Source of the DNA: JAAXIE01 sp965204245
GTDB lineage: Bacteria; Chloroflexota; Dehalococcoidia; Lucifugimonadales; JAAXIE01
Assembly: GCA_965204245.1 (NCBI GenBank)
Contig: CBDBED010000001.1
Span: 248,001 to 312,000 of the forward strand
Length of the DNA stretch: 64,000 bases
Direction: 5' to 3'
Shown: piece after piece, positions 51,730 through 61,230 of the stretch
Layout: each line of letters begins with the position of its first letter
Numbering within the stretch: the first letter of the stretch is position 1
Translations under genes and position numbers: made by a program
The notes under the pieces: generated by a model
What the model was told of the DNA's origin: nothing
Database searches by the model: none
Seen by the model: only the letters and a program-made list of their open reading frames with translations

Positions 51730-52470
51730 CACTGGCAGACCGTTTTCAGCTACGACTCAACTGCGGCAGTGGCAGTACTGGCAGAAAAAATAGCTACAAA
51801 ATTATCCACCACAGCTATGAAAAGTCTGCCAGTGCAGATACATAGCATTCACCACTTGCGGTACCGTCCTGCCCACGGCGCTCCCCTGCGCCATCAACGC
51901 GACGAAATCAGTCACACCTCCTTCCACCTACAACCCCCCGCCATCCAACACCCATTCGACACATGTGTCAGCTACGCCTCAGCTACGACCACTCGACAAA
52001 TTCGACACCTCTCAGATACGAATCGCGTTTTTTTAGCTACGACCAGTGTCGAATGCCCTATCTGCGTGTCGACGCCAACCCGTCCAACATTCGCACTCCA
52101 CTCCACGACGAAATCCGCCAACCTCATCTCGCCCCCGCCAACTCCCCCATGCAACTCATTCGTCAGCTACGGTCCAGATACGACCATGCTACTAATGCTA
52201 CGCGTCTCAGATACAAATCGCTTTTCCCCAGATATGAAAAGAGTAGCATGCTCCTATCTGAGCGTTGCACCCGTCCGCCCAATATCCCCACCCCCGCACC
52301 ACGACGAAATCCGCCAACCCCGTCCCGCCCCTGAAATCTCCCCGCCATGGAACTCCTTGGTCCAATACGAGCCAGCTACGGCAGTGGAACGAATGGAACG
52401 CCTTTCAGATACAAATCACCCGTCCACAGATACAAACGGAGTTCCACGCCCTATCTGGCATTGGAACGCC
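51730..52470 (+). repeat. Variable-stem array 2, four modules
   Basis: Modules lie at 51730-51838, 51954-52074, 52148-52270 and 52345-52470. Each has the order CAGMTACG, doubled stem motif at 9-bp period, CTCAGATACRAA (TAGCTACAAAA in module 1), AGMTAYRA, complementary stem motif. The last three modules then carry CTATCTG. Stem pairs are ACTGGCAGA/TCTGCCAGT, ATTCGACAC/GTGTCGAAT, CATGCTACT/AGTAGCATG and GTGGAAC/GTTCCAC. Constant GAAATCCGCCAACC-like spacers separate some modules. The remaining 52471-52682 shows no feature except the ribosome-binding site of the next gene. Confidence 0.75.
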
Positions 52471-52682
52471 CCCCACCAAAATTCCCGCCCCATTCGCCCC
52501 AACCAGCACTACGAAACACGTCCAAGGAATCAACAGCTATTCGTCATTCGCCCCCTCACAGCACAACAATCGAAAGCCCCTCCTATGAGACATCCAAAGT
52601 TGCGCACAGGTCAGGGTTGGTTTAGCATCGGCCCACATGCTTTAGGACTATTTCAAGTAGCGCCCCACCTAGGAGGTAAGCC

Positions 52683-55025
52683 GTGGCTCAAGTGATTGGT
52701 CAGAGTGTCAAGCGGATGGAAGACCGGCCCCATCTCCTAGGCCAAGGCGCATATTCCGATGACATCCAGATACCCGGTACCCAGTGGGCCCACTTCGTGC
52801 GCAGCCCTCACGCCCATGCCCGCATCCGGAGCATTGATACCTCCGCAGCCCTTTCTCATCCCAACGTGACGGCCGTCCTCACCGGGCGCGACGTCCATCC
52901 CCGCTACAACACCTACCCCCTTGTCGCTATTCCCGGCATCCACGTCCTAGCCCCCTATGCCTCCAACCGGCCGCCCTACTACCTGATGGCAGTGGACAAG
53001 GTCCGCTATATGGGCGAGATCGTAGCCATGGTGGTTGCTCGCGAGCGCCTTGAATCAAGGGACGCCGAGGAGTTGGTCCGTGTGGAATACGAGATACTGC
53101 CCTCCGTCGGCGAACCTGAAGATGCCATGCGCACTGACGCCCCACCAGTCCACGACGGCTTCTCCAATGAGGCCCTGGCATGGAGCCGCGCCACCGACAA
53201 CGTCAACCAAGCCTTTGAGGAAGCAGAGGTCATCATCCGCCAACGTGTCGTCAACCAGCGCATACATGGCACTCCCATGGAGCCCCGCGCTGGCATCGCC
53301 GAGTGGGACCGCCGCACCAACGCCCTCACCATGCACGCCAGCACCCAGACCCCCCACGACCTCAAGGAGCAGACCAGCACGGTGCTTCGCCTTCACGAGG
53401 ACCAAGTGCGCGTGGTCGCGCCCCACGTGGGCGGCGGGTTCGGCCCCAAGGCCCACGGCGACCCCGAATACGTCCTGCTGGCCGCAGCCTCCATGGAGGT
53501 GGACGCCCCCGTGAAGTGGGTCTCCACCCGCTCCGAGGAGTTCTTGGGGATGTCCCACGCCAGGGGCAAGGTATCCCACGTCGAACTGGCCTCGACCCGG
53601 GAAGGCAAAGTCACCGGTATGCGCGTACGTCACTATGCAGACCTTGGCGCCTACCCCAAGGGCCCGGAGGCCAACCTCTCCATGGGGTCGGTTATGTCCT
53701 GTGTCGGGGCCTACGACATACCCGAAGTGGACCTCGAGGTTCACGCGGTGTACACCCACCGCACCCCTGAAGCCCCCTATCGCGGGGCTGGTCGCACCGA
53801 GGGCATCCACCTCATCGAGCGGGCCATGGACATCTTGGCCCGTGAGTTGGACATGGATCCTGCGGAGCTGCGACGACGGAATTTCATCTCCCCTGAGTCT
53901 TTCCCCTACACCACCCCCTCCGGTGATGTGTACGACAGTGGCGACTATGGCGCAGCATTGGAGAAGGCCCTGGAAGTGTCTGGATACTCTAGCCTGCGCG
54001 AGGAGCAGGGCCGCCTGCGCCAAGAGGGACGATACTTGGGAGTGGGCATCAGCTCGTGGCTGAAGTCCGGCGGCATCGGCCCCGGCGCCACCGACCCCCT
54101 CACCAGCGCTTGGGAGTGGGGCCGTGTACTCATCGACCGTGGCGGCCGGGTGACACTATTCACGGGGTCATCCCCGCACGGCCAGGGACTGGAAACTACT
54201 TTGGCTCAAGTAGCTGCCGAAGTGCTGGAGATACCGGTGGAGACCATCCGCGTGGTAGCCGGCGACACCAGCCTCGTTGACCATGGCATCGGCACATTCG
54301 CCAGTCGCAGCATGGCCGTGGGCGGACCAGCCATCCACAATGCAGCCCACAAAATCCGCTCCAAGATGGTGCGCGTCGCCGCCCACCGTTTGGGCGTGTC
54401 CCCTGATCAGGTCGTCTACGAGGGCGGCGCCTGCTCAGTCCAGGGCAAGCCTGAGTCTCGCTTGACCATGTCCGAGGTCATCTCCGCCGCCCACCGCCTC
54501 GGAATGCGCCCCGAGGACGAAGAATACGGCTTGGATGAAAGCGCCTTCTTCCAGCCCACCGGCGTCACCTTCAGTTCCGGTACCTATGTGGCCGTAGTCG
54601 AGGTCGACGTAGATACGGGCGATGTCGACATACGCGACCTGTTCTGCATCGACGATCAAGGCGTAGTTGTGAACCCTCAAATCGTCGAGGCCCAGATACA
54701 TGGCGGAGCCGTCCAGGGGCTTGGACAAGCCATGTGCGAGCAAATAGTCTACGACGAAGGCGGCCAGCTCAGCACCGGCACCTTCTTGGATTATGGCCTC
54801 CCCACAGCCGAAATGGTTCCCTCCTTCACCACCGAGACCATCGTCACCCCCACCTACTTGAACCCCTTGGGAGTCAAGGGCATGGGCGAAGGTCCCACTG
54901 TTGGCATGCCTCCCGCCTTGGTCAATGCCGTAGTGGACGCCCTCGCCCCTCTGGGCGTCATGCACATCGAGATGCCCCTTACTCCCGACAGGGTACGGCT
55001 CGCCATTGAGCAGGCTCAAACCTAG
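52683..55025 (+). CDS. Xanthine dehydrogenase-family molybdenum hydroxylase, large subunit
   Basis: This 780-residue protein is the molybdopterin-binding subunit. It begins IGQSVKRMEDRPHLLGQGAY and carries GGGFGPKAHGDPEYVLLA, PYRGAGRTEGIHLIERAMD and GVKGMGEGPTVGMPPAL. The active-site loop reads AYRGAGR-like, so it is not a form I CO dehydrogenase (AYRCSFR). GTG 52683 follows AGGAGG at 52671-52676. The small [2Fe-2S] and FAD subunits normally encoded next door are absent. It sits behind the second variable-stem leader. Substrate unknown, probably a heterocycle or aldehyde. Confidence 0.9.
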   Translation: MAQVIGQSVKRMEDRPHLLGQGAYSDDIQIPGTQWAHFVRSPHAHARIRSIDTSAALSHPNVTAVLTGRDVHPRYNTYPLVAIPGIHVLAPYASNRPPYYLMAVDKVRYMGEIVAMVVARERLESRDAEELVRVEYEILPSVGEPEDAMRTDAPPVHDGFSNEALAWSRATDNVNQAFEEAEVIIRQRVVNQRIHGTPMEPRAGIAEWDRRTNALTMHASTQTPHDLKEQTSTVLRLHEDQVRVVAPHVGGGFGPKAHGDPEYVLLAAASMEVDAPVKWVSTRSEEFLGMSHARGKVSHVELASTREGKVTGMRVRHYADLGAYPKGPEANLSMGSVMSCVGAYDIPEVDLEVHAVYTHRTPEAPYRGAGRTEGIHLIERAMDILARELDMDPAELRRRNFISPESFPYTTPSGDVYDSGDYGAALEKALEVSGYSSLREEQGRLRQEGRYLGVGISSWLKSGGIGPGATDPLTSAWEWGRVLIDRGGRVTLFTGSSPHGQGLETTLAQVAAEVLEIPVETIRVVAGDTSLVDHGIGTFASRSMAVGGPAIHNAAHKIRSKMVRVAAHRLGVSPDQVVYEGGACSVQGKPESRLTMSEVISAAHRLGMRPEDEEYGLDESAFFQPTGVTFSSGTYVAVVEVDVDTGDVDIRDLFCIDDQGVVVNPQIVEAQIHGGAVQGLGQAMCEQIVYDEGGQLSTGTFLDYGLPTAEMVPSFTTETIVTPTYLNPLGVKGMGEGPTVGMPPALVNAVVDALAPLGVMHIEMPLTPDRVRLAIEQAQT

Positions 55026-55044
55026 ACTGGCCCGCATCGATAAT

Positions 55045-55076
55045 GCACTCCGGCGGCCATGGTCTCGCCGGAGTGC
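55045..55076 (+). terminator. Stem-loop after the molybdenum hydroxylase gene
   Basis: GCACTCCGGCG and CGCCGGAGTGC form a perfect 11-bp stem with a 10-base loop, 20 bp after the stop. No T-run follows, so termination strength is uncertain. Confidence 0.55.
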
Positions 55077-55184
55077 GAACGAAGGTTGCTTCCTTTATGG
55101 GCAGCTTTACATTAGAATCGGGTTTTATTTGGCGAGCAGCCGCGCACTAGTCATCAATTATTCATAGCCCCAGGGATACTTGGT

Positions 55185-56111
55185 ATGATTACTCAGAGCG
55201 CTGCGAAGGCGTCTTCAATGTTCGGGGCCTTATGCGCTTGGGGATTGCGCCCTCATCTCGCCCAACCTTCCTTCCTGCAACACCCCCTCCTGACTAGGAT
55301 ATCTCAGACACCCCTCGCTCGCTTCCTCTGGAACTTTCGCGAGTTCATAGTGGCCACCGCAACGTACCTGATTTACATGTTCGCCCGCAAAGTAATCCTG
55401 ACGGATGTGGTTCCGGTAGCGACTGACAACGCCCACAAGGTCGTGGAGTTCGAGCAGAAATTGCACTTCTTCTGGGAGCCTGGATGGCAGGGGTGGGCCA
55501 TCGAAAATGCCCACTGGCTCGTGGTTACCATGAACTGGGCCTATATCATGACCTTCTTCCCCGTAATCGCCCTCACCGCCATCGTTTTTTACCTTAGAGA
55601 CCGTCCCCGCTACGTCTTCTACCGCAACGTCATACTGACCAGCTTTGTGGTTGCCCTGCTGGCTTTCATCTTCTACCCGCTCGCTCCTCCCCGCATGTTG
55701 GGACCGGAGTTCGGTCTGATCGACGCCATAGCCGAATATGGCCCAGTCATCTACGGAGGCAGGGAGATGGCGTTCTTCTACAACGCCTACGCCGCCATGC
55801 CCAGCCTCCACTTCGGGTGGACGATCCTGTTCGGTATCCTCTTCTGGAACACTCGGGGCCCGATCTGGATAACCCTATGGCTCAAGCTGTGGGGCATCTC
55901 CTACCCCATACTGACTTTCTTTGCCATAACCCTGACCGGCAATCATTACATCCTGGATGCCATCGGGGGTGCGGTAGTCGCGCTGTTGTCCCTGGTGCTA
56001 TACAACGGGTTGCTGTTCTGGTGGGGGCGGAGCCGCAGATCCGACACCATACCCAAGTCCGAACCGAATTCCCGGGATGTGCCAACTCAAGGGCGCCCGC
56101 TTGCTGCATAG
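55185..56111 (+). CDS. PAP2-superfamily membrane phosphatase/transferase (Aur1/Ipt1-like)
   Basis: This 308-residue polytopic protein has about six membrane helices and the split phosphatase motif: YPLAPPRML, then AAMPSLHFGWT and GNHYILDAIGG. The last two supply the catalytic His pair. This arrangement belongs to PAP2_3 (inositolphosphotransferase-like), which acts on lipid phosphates or transfers head groups. AGGGA is 13 bp before the ATG; Met12 at 55218 is an alternative start. The C-terminal tail is polar and Arg-rich. It stands alone. Confidence 0.85.
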   Translation: MITQSAAKASSMFGALCAWGLRPHLAQPSFLQHPLLTRISQTPLARFLWNFREFIVATATYLIYMFARKVILTDVVPVATDNAHKVVEFEQKLHFFWEPGWQGWAIENAHWLVVTMNWAYIMTFFPVIALTAIVFYLRDRPRYVFYRNVILTSFVVALLAFIFYPLAPPRMLGPEFGLIDAIAEYGPVIYGGREMAFFYNAYAAMPSLHFGWTILFGILFWNTRGPIWITLWLKLWGISYPILTFFAITLTGNHYILDAIGGAVVALLSLVLYNGLLFWWGRSRRSDTIPKSEPNSRDVPTQGRPLAA

Positions 56112-56161
56112 AAACTGGCTGCCCCGCTCATCAGAAGCCGGATATTTGAACAGCGAGACCT

Positions 56162-57385
56162 CTAAATCGCCTGCTCTGCAGGCACGCGGAGCGTCCCGTG
56201 CTCGACCAAATTCTCCACCTCCGACGAACTGAATCCTGTCTCCAGAAGTACCTCACGGCTATGCTCTCCTAGGTCAGGAGCGCGGTGCCTGATGCTTCCG
56301 GGCGTGCCCGACAGCTTGACTGGCACCCCTATGTGCTTGATAACGCCGAGACGTGGGTCTTCCAGTTCCACCACCATGTTCCGCGCCCGCACATGCGGGT
56401 CGTTATACATCTGGTCCAAATTGTAGATGGGCCCCGCCGGCACCCCGGCTTCCTCCAGCAAACTGACCCAATAGGCAGTGGGTTGGGTGCGAAGGGTCCC
56501 TTCCAGCAAATCTGCCAACTCCCCCTCCCGCGCCTTTCTCTCGGTGTTGGTGCTGAACCGTTCATCATTCAGCAAGTCCTCCAAGCCAACAGCGCGACAG
56601 AACGCCTCCCATGTCCGCTGGTTGGCAGCGCCCAAATTCATGTAACCATCACTGGTGCGCAGAGCTTGGTATGGGGCCGACAAACGATGGGCCGAGCCTA
56701 GCGGCTCCGGCACCTGCCCTGTATTGAAATAAGACGCCGACTCCCAGAAGGTGTAAGCAATGCCCGACTCTATCAGAGAGGCATCTACCTCCTGGCCCTT
56801 GCCAGTCTTTAGCCTATGGATATAAGCGGTGAGGATGCCATAAGCAGCGTACATACCCGCATTGAGGTCCGTGATGGGCACCCCGACCTTCACCGGGGGG
56901 CCATCAGGCATACCCGTAAAGCTCATCAGTCCGCTCATACCCTGGGCCACCAAATCGAATCCGCCACGATGACTGTAAGGACCAGTATTTCCAAACCCGG
57001 ATATGGAGCAATAGATAAGTTCCGGACGAAGTGGTTGGAGGTCACTGAACGACAGACCCATGCGCTGTAGAGTGCCCGGACGAAAGTTCTGCACCATAAC
57101 ATCAGCACTCGACAGCAGCCTCTTGAAGACCTCCCGTCCAGCATCAGACCTCAGATCCAAAGCCACACTGCGCTTGTTGCGGTTGACGCCCAGGAATGGA
57201 GCTGACCACCCATCGATGAAGGGACCAGTATGGCGAATGTCGTCCCCGCCCTCTGGACGCTCGATTTTGATCACATCGGCCCCCATGTCGGCTAGCAACA
57301 AAGTGCAGAAGGGGCCCGCCATGATCTGGGTGCAATCCAGAACCCGCATACCTTCCAACGCCAAGCCACCGTTCGCTCCAGTCAT
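56162..57385 (-). CDS. CaiB/BaiF-family CoA transferase (class III)
   Basis: This 407-residue enzyme moves CoA between carboxylic acids. It has the family start RVLDCTQIMAGPFCTLLLAD, the CoA-binding stretch VNRNKRSVALDL, and the catalytic Asp173 in PITDLNAGMYAAYG. Length is standard. Class III transferases are abundant in Chloroflexota that degrade recalcitrant carboxylates. The gene lies downstream of the deacetylase in the same direction but is separated from it by a hairpin. Confidence 0.93.
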   Translation of the reverse strand: MTGANGGLALEGMRVLDCTQIMAGPFCTLLLADMGADVIKIERPEGGDDIRHTGPFIDGWSAPFLGVNRNKRSVALDLRSDAGREVFKRLLSSADVMVQNFRPGTLQRMGLSFSDLQPLRPELIYCSISGFGNTGPYSHRGGFDLVAQGMSGLMSFTGMPDGPPVKVGVPITDLNAGMYAAYGILTAYIHRLKTGKGQEVDASLIESGIAYTFWESASYFNTGQVPEPLGSAHRLSAPYQALRTSDGYMNLGAANQRTWEAFCRAVGLEDLLNDERFSTNTERKAREGELADLLEGTLRTQPTAYWVSLLEEAGVPAGPIYNLDQMYNDPHVRARNMVVELEDPRLGVIKHIGVPVKLSGTPGSIRHRAPDLGEHSREVLLETGFSSSEVENLVEHGTLRVPAEQAI

Positions 57386-57441
57386 AGTCGTCTGCTCCGT
57401 TTAATACGCCTGACTCATTTAGGGAAAACTCCGCTGTTCCA

Positions 57442-57475
57442 TCATGCCAGTCTCACCGGAACGAGGCTGGCATGA
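57442..57475 (-). terminator. Terminator-like stem-loop after the deacetylase gene
   Basis: TCATGCCAGTCTC pairs with GAGGCTGGCATGA (one T-G wobble) around an 8-base loop. On the minus strand a short T-run follows (GGAGTTTTCCC), fitting termination of the deacetylase transcript before the CoA-transferase gene. Confidence 0.6.
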
Positions 57476-57505
57476 CGGCGTAGGATAGCACAATCGCTCA
57501 ACCCA

Positions 57506-58384
57506 CTAGGCACCCGGCCCACGGGTCTCGGCGACGTACCAATCGAGTATCTCGCTCCCGGTACAAAACCACACTCCTGGATGGCCCTTGATATACCGCC
57601 AAAGCTCGTCGTAATACCGAATACGGTGGGCAGCCCCAGTGATATAGGGATGAGTGGACACACACATTATGCGGGCGCTCTCCGCCCCTTCTTGGTAGAG
57701 CGCATCAAAGGCATCTATCGCCCTGTCCATCAGTTCGCGCGAGCGATGGTGCTGCACGATGTGGATGGGAATGTCATTCAACTCAACGGTATAAGGGATA
57801 GATACCAGAGTGCCACTCCGCACCTTCATGTAGTAAGGCTGGTCGTCGTTCACCCAATCACAGACGTACTCAATGCCTTCTTCCGAGAGAAGATCGGGCG
57901 TCTCAAAGGTCTCCCCAAGCCCGGGGCCCATCCACCCTCGGGGTTTCTTTCCCGTGGCGGACTCAATCGTTTCCATGCTTCTACGGATCACGGCACGCTC
58001 GTCCTCTTCCAGATTCATCACCCTCTGGACGAAACCATGCCCCAGCATCTCCCAGCCGCTCGCTACCGTTTCACTGATAATCTGCGGATAGTAGTTGCAG
58101 ACGGCGGCATTGACGCTCAGAGTTGCCCTCAGGCCGTGTCGGTCAAGAACACCCTTCATTCGCCAGAACCCTACTCGCAGCCCGTAGTCGAACCAGCTGT
58201 AGTTGGGAATATCAGGCATCGTAGGCACGCCCTGCGGAGAGGGTAGGACAGTGCGGGCCATGGGCGAATTAATGTCCCACTCTTCCACATTCACAACGGG
58301 CCACACAGCAATGCGAGCGTTGTCGGGCAACTTCAGAGGTGCTCGATGGTGAATAGGCGAATACTCGGCCCTCGGGTTTGGCAT
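57506..58384 (-). CDS. Polysaccharide deacetylase-like protein
   Basis: This 292-residue NodB-fold protein has IAVWPVVNVEEW at the start and RATLSVNAAVCNYYP and EMLGHGFVQR in the core, followed by KPRGWMGPGLGETF. The region ending ARIMCVSTHPYITG supplies a His. The group includes allantoinase/PuuE-like and peptidoglycan deacetylases. No signal peptide is present, so a cytoplasmic amidase-like role (PuuE type) is as likely as wall modification. Confidence 0.82.
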   Translation of the reverse strand: MPNPRAEYSPIHHRAPLKLPDNARIAVWPVVNVEEWDINSPMARTVLPSPQGVPTMPDIPNYSWFDYGLRVGFWRMKGVLDRHGLRATLSVNAAVCNYYPQIISETVASGWEMLGHGFVQRVMNLEEDERAVIRRSMETIESATGKKPRGWMGPGLGETFETPDLLSEEGIEYVCDWVNDDQPYYMKVRSGTLVSIPYTVELNDIPIHIVQHHRSRELMDRAIDAFDALYQEGAESARIMCVSTHPYITGAAHRIRYYDELWRYIKGHPGVWFCTGSEILDWYVAETRGPGA

Positions 58385-58524
58385 AAACGAGTCCTCCTGC
58401 GGGATGCTTCGAGCAAGTGCGCCACGACATCTTATCGTGGGCTCCCTACCTATGCCACTGGCTTACAGGCACATCCTACTGGGCTTCACCTTCCAGACTC
58501 TCATAAACTTGGAGCACGTCTGGC

Positions 58525-58554
58525 TTGGTTATGTGCACTGAACCCCCGTATACT
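58525..58554 (+). promoter_or_regulatory. Promoter of the CvpA-like gene
   Basis: TTGGTT (58525-58530) and TATACT (58549-58554) are 18 bp apart; the ATG follows 17 bp after the -10 box, leaving a very short leader. Confidence 0.6.
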
Positions 58555-58571
58555 CACCCAAGCATGGTCCT

Positions 58572-59063
58572 ATGAATTGGCTTGATGTAGTACTTCTCAT
58601 CCTCATTGCTGTTGGGGCGATATTTGGCTATCGCTTCGGCTTGATACAGGCTGCTGCATCCTTCGTTGCAGTCATCATTGGCATAGCATTAGCCAGCCGA
58701 ATAGGGAACAATCTCACACCTCTGTTTGGACTGCTCACCGATGACGAGAAGACACAGAAGGTAGGTGGGTTCGTCCTAGTGTTAGTGGCGGTAGTCCTGG
58801 TGGGCATGATCGCCAGCGCAGTTGTGATGAAGGGACTCGGAGCAGTCAAGCTGGGCTGGCTCAACTCTGTGGGGGGGCTAGTTCTCGGAGCTCTTCTGGT
58901 AATGATGGCATGCTCTGCCGCGCTGGCCAACGTGCAAGAGTTTTCGATCCTCTCCCCGGATCAGAACATAGAAGACTCGGTCATAGGCACTTTCCTAGCC
59001 GATAACTTCGACGTGGTGCTGCGGACCGTTCGTCTTGTGCCCAAGGACTTCGGACACTACTAG
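58572..59063 (+). CDS. CvpA-family membrane protein
   Basis: This 163-residue protein has four hydrophobic helices and begins with MNWLDVVLLILIAVGAIFGYRFGLIQ, the CvpA signature. CvpA homologues support envelope integrity and colicin V export in proteobacteria; the activity itself is unknown. It is monocistronic and ends at a strong bidirectional terminator shared with ftsH. Confidence 0.85.
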   Translation: MNWLDVVLLILIAVGAIFGYRFGLIQAAASFVAVIIGIALASRIGNNLTPLFGLLTDDEKTQKVGGFVLVLVAVVLVGMIASAVVMKGLGAVKLGWLNSVGGLVLGALLVMMACSAALANVQEFSILSPDQNIEDSVIGTFLADNFDVVLRTVRLVPKDFGHY

Positions 59064-59170
59064 GAACGTTTGGCTTAAGCCAACAACGCGCGTTAGGGTG
59101 GTAGTCCAACTTAGTGAATATCCAAGAGCCAGGAGGCCCAACCATCGGCCTGTGAACATGGCCATCACAA

Positions 59171-59198
59171 AAGCGCCTGCCAATACTGGCAGGCGCTT
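59171..59198. terminator. Bidirectional terminator between cvpA-like and ftsH
   Basis: AAGCGCCTGCCA and TGGCAGGCGCTT form a perfect 12-bp stem closed by ATAC, with A-rich and T-rich flanks. Confidence 0.85.
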
Positions 59199-59233
59199 CC
59201 TTTGCTTAATCTGGTGACGTGAGTAGAGGCTTC

Positions 59234-61192
59234 TTAGGCATCCCCCGCCGTCGCGCTGGGGCTGTGCTGCGAGGGCATGGACGGTGCGGGAGCGGGGCTC
59301 GCCACTGCCGGCCCTGAATACGGCGGCGTGGGGGATACGGGCCGGGCTGGTACCTCTTCCGTTGGAGGCAACGGGCCTTCAAACAGACGGTCCAACTGAT
59401 CACCTTCTACAGTCTCGTACTGTATCAGGTACTTGGCAATGCGCTCCAAGCTCTCTTTCTTATCAGTAAGGATCTGCTTGGCCTCGTCGTAGCTCGTCTG
59501 AACGAGATTCCGCACCTCTTGATCAATCTCTTCGGCCACTTTGTCACTATAGTCTCGTTGCTCCGATATCTCGCGCCCTAGAAACACCATCTCTTCGCGG
59601 CGGCCAAACGTACGGGGTCCGAGTTTGTCGCTCATCCCGTAGCGGGTAACCATATCCTTTGCCAGCCGCGTGGCCGTCTCCAAGTCATTGCTGGCACCGG
59701 TGGTGATTTCTATCTCCCCAAAGGTCACAAGCTCGGCAACACGCCCACCCATGGCAGTGGTCATCATGTCTTTGAACTGCGCTCGGGTCCACAGGAACCG
59801 GTCCTCAGGCGGCAGGAAGCGGGTATAACCACCCATCGAGCCACGGCTGATGATTGATATTTTATGCACTTTGTCGGCGTGGGGCAGGCTCCAGCCCACC
59901 AAGGCATGTCCCGCCTCGTGGAACGCAGTGATTTCCTTCTGCTGCGCGCTAATTAGGCGGCTCTTGCGCTCCGGGCCAGCCATAACCCTGTCCACTGCCT
60001 CTTGGAACTCATGTAGGTTGATTGACTTCTTATTGGCGCGGGCAGCCAGCAGAGCGGCCTCATTGACTAAGTTGGCGAGATCAGCACCGCTGAATCCGGG
60101 TGTCTGCTTGGCCACCACCTCCGCATCTACATCAGGCCCAAGAGGCTTGCCCTTTACGTGGACACCCAAGATGGCCTTACGTCCACTCATATCGGGTAGG
60201 TCCAGCACCACACGGCGGTCGAACCGCCCAGGCCTTAATAGCGCGGGATCAAGGATGTCGGGGCGATTGGTGGCAGCGACGACTATGATGTTGACGCTGG
60301 TATCGAATCCGTCCATCTCCACTAGAATCTGGTTCAGGGTCTGTTCCCGCTCGTCATGACCACCGCCGAGTCCTGCACCACGGTGCCGACCCACGGCATC
60401 AATCTCGTCCACGAACACTATACACGGGGAGTTACGCTTGGCTTGATCAAACAGGTCCCGAACTCGTGCAGCGCCAACACCGACGAACATCTCGACGAAT
60501 TCGCTACCGCTGATTGAGAAGAACGGGACGCCCGCTTCTCCGGCAACCGCTCTAGCCAGCAGGGTCTTACCCGTCCCAGGGGGGCCGACCAGCAGGACTC
60601 CCTTGGGAATGCGTGCCCCTAGCGATAGAAATCGCTCGGGGTACTTCAAAAATTCGACGATTTCTTCCAACTCGTACTTAGCCTCTTCGACACCAGCCAC
60701 ATCGCCAAAGGTGACGTTGGGCTTGTTCACCACGAACATCCGAGCACGGCTTCGACCAAAGCTAAGGGTCTGATTATTACTGCCTTGGGCTTGGCGCATC
60801 ATGAAAAGGATGAGTGCGCCGAAGAATATAAGCGGCAAGAAGCTGATAAGGACACGGAAGAAACTACCGAAGCCACCGGACCCCTTATGGGTTATTTCTA
60901 TGGAAGTGTCTTTGAGAGAGACACCCTCTCCTTGAAGAAGTTCCTCGATGTCGGCGTTCTCTCCGATACGACTCGTGTACTCTTCTCCACCAGTGGTGAT
61001 GACATTAAGCTTTTCCCCTGAGACCTCAATCTCCCGAATCCGTGGCGGATCGGCGGCAGCATCAGCGATAACGGTACTCAGTGGCTTAGGGTCGCCTCCG
61101 CCACGGGGAATAAGAATATAGAAGATGGCGATCACTGCGATGATCACCAGCAGGTAGATAAAGCCGCTCCTCATCCACCTTCCGCTTCCCAT
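59234..61192 (-). CDS. ftsH: ATP-dependent zinc metalloprotease FtsH
   Basis: This 652-residue membrane-bound AAA+ protease degrades misassembled membrane and short-lived proteins. Two membrane helices (about 12-29 and 112-132) flank an extracytoplasmic domain. Walker A GPPGTGKT is at 203-210, followed by an SRH region and the zinc site H425-E-A-G-H429. The C-terminal ~45 residues are Pro/Ala/Ser-rich and low in conservation. It has its own sigma-70-type promoter and stands alone. Confidence 0.96.
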   Translation of the reverse strand: MGSGRWMRSGFIYLLVIIAVIAIFYILIPRGGGDPKPLSTVIADAAADPPRIREIEVSGEKLNVITTGGEEYTSRIGENADIEELLQGEGVSLKDTSIEITHKGSGGFGSFFRVLISFLPLIFFGALILFMMRQAQGSNNQTLSFGRSRARMFVVNKPNVTFGDVAGVEEAKYELEEIVEFLKYPERFLSLGARIPKGVLLVGPPGTGKTLLARAVAGEAGVPFFSISGSEFVEMFVGVGAARVRDLFDQAKRNSPCIVFVDEIDAVGRHRGAGLGGGHDEREQTLNQILVEMDGFDTSVNIIVVAATNRPDILDPALLRPGRFDRRVVLDLPDMSGRKAILGVHVKGKPLGPDVDAEVVAKQTPGFSGADLANLVNEAALLAARANKKSINLHEFQEAVDRVMAGPERKSRLISAQQKEITAFHEAGHALVGWSLPHADKVHKISIISRGSMGGYTRFLPPEDRFLWTRAQFKDMMTTAMGGRVAELVTFGEIEITTGASNDLETATRLAKDMVTRYGMSDKLGPRTFGRREEMVFLGREISEQRDYSDKVAEEIDQEVRNLVQTSYDEAKQILTDKKESLERIAKYLIQYETVEGDQLDRLFEGPLPPTEEVPARPVSPTPPYSGPAVASPAPAPSMPSQHSPSATAGDA

Positions 61193-61230
61193 GCTATTCT
61201 CTAGTCGCCTTCCTAGTGATTCTCAAAGCC

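Noticed and set aside
51730..52470. Integron attC sites
   Set aside because: No RYYYAAC/GTTRRRY ends, no integrase and no cassette genes between modules.
51133..52695. A long open frame (520 codons) over the repeat and module region
   Set aside because: It runs through 85-bp repeats, a hairpin repeat and the variable-stem modules, is Pro/Thr/Arg-rich with no domain, and overlaps the real gene start.
52683..55025. Form I CO dehydrogenase large subunit
   Set aside because: The active-site loop is AYRGAGR-like rather than AYRCSFR and no CoxM/CoxS genes are adjacent.
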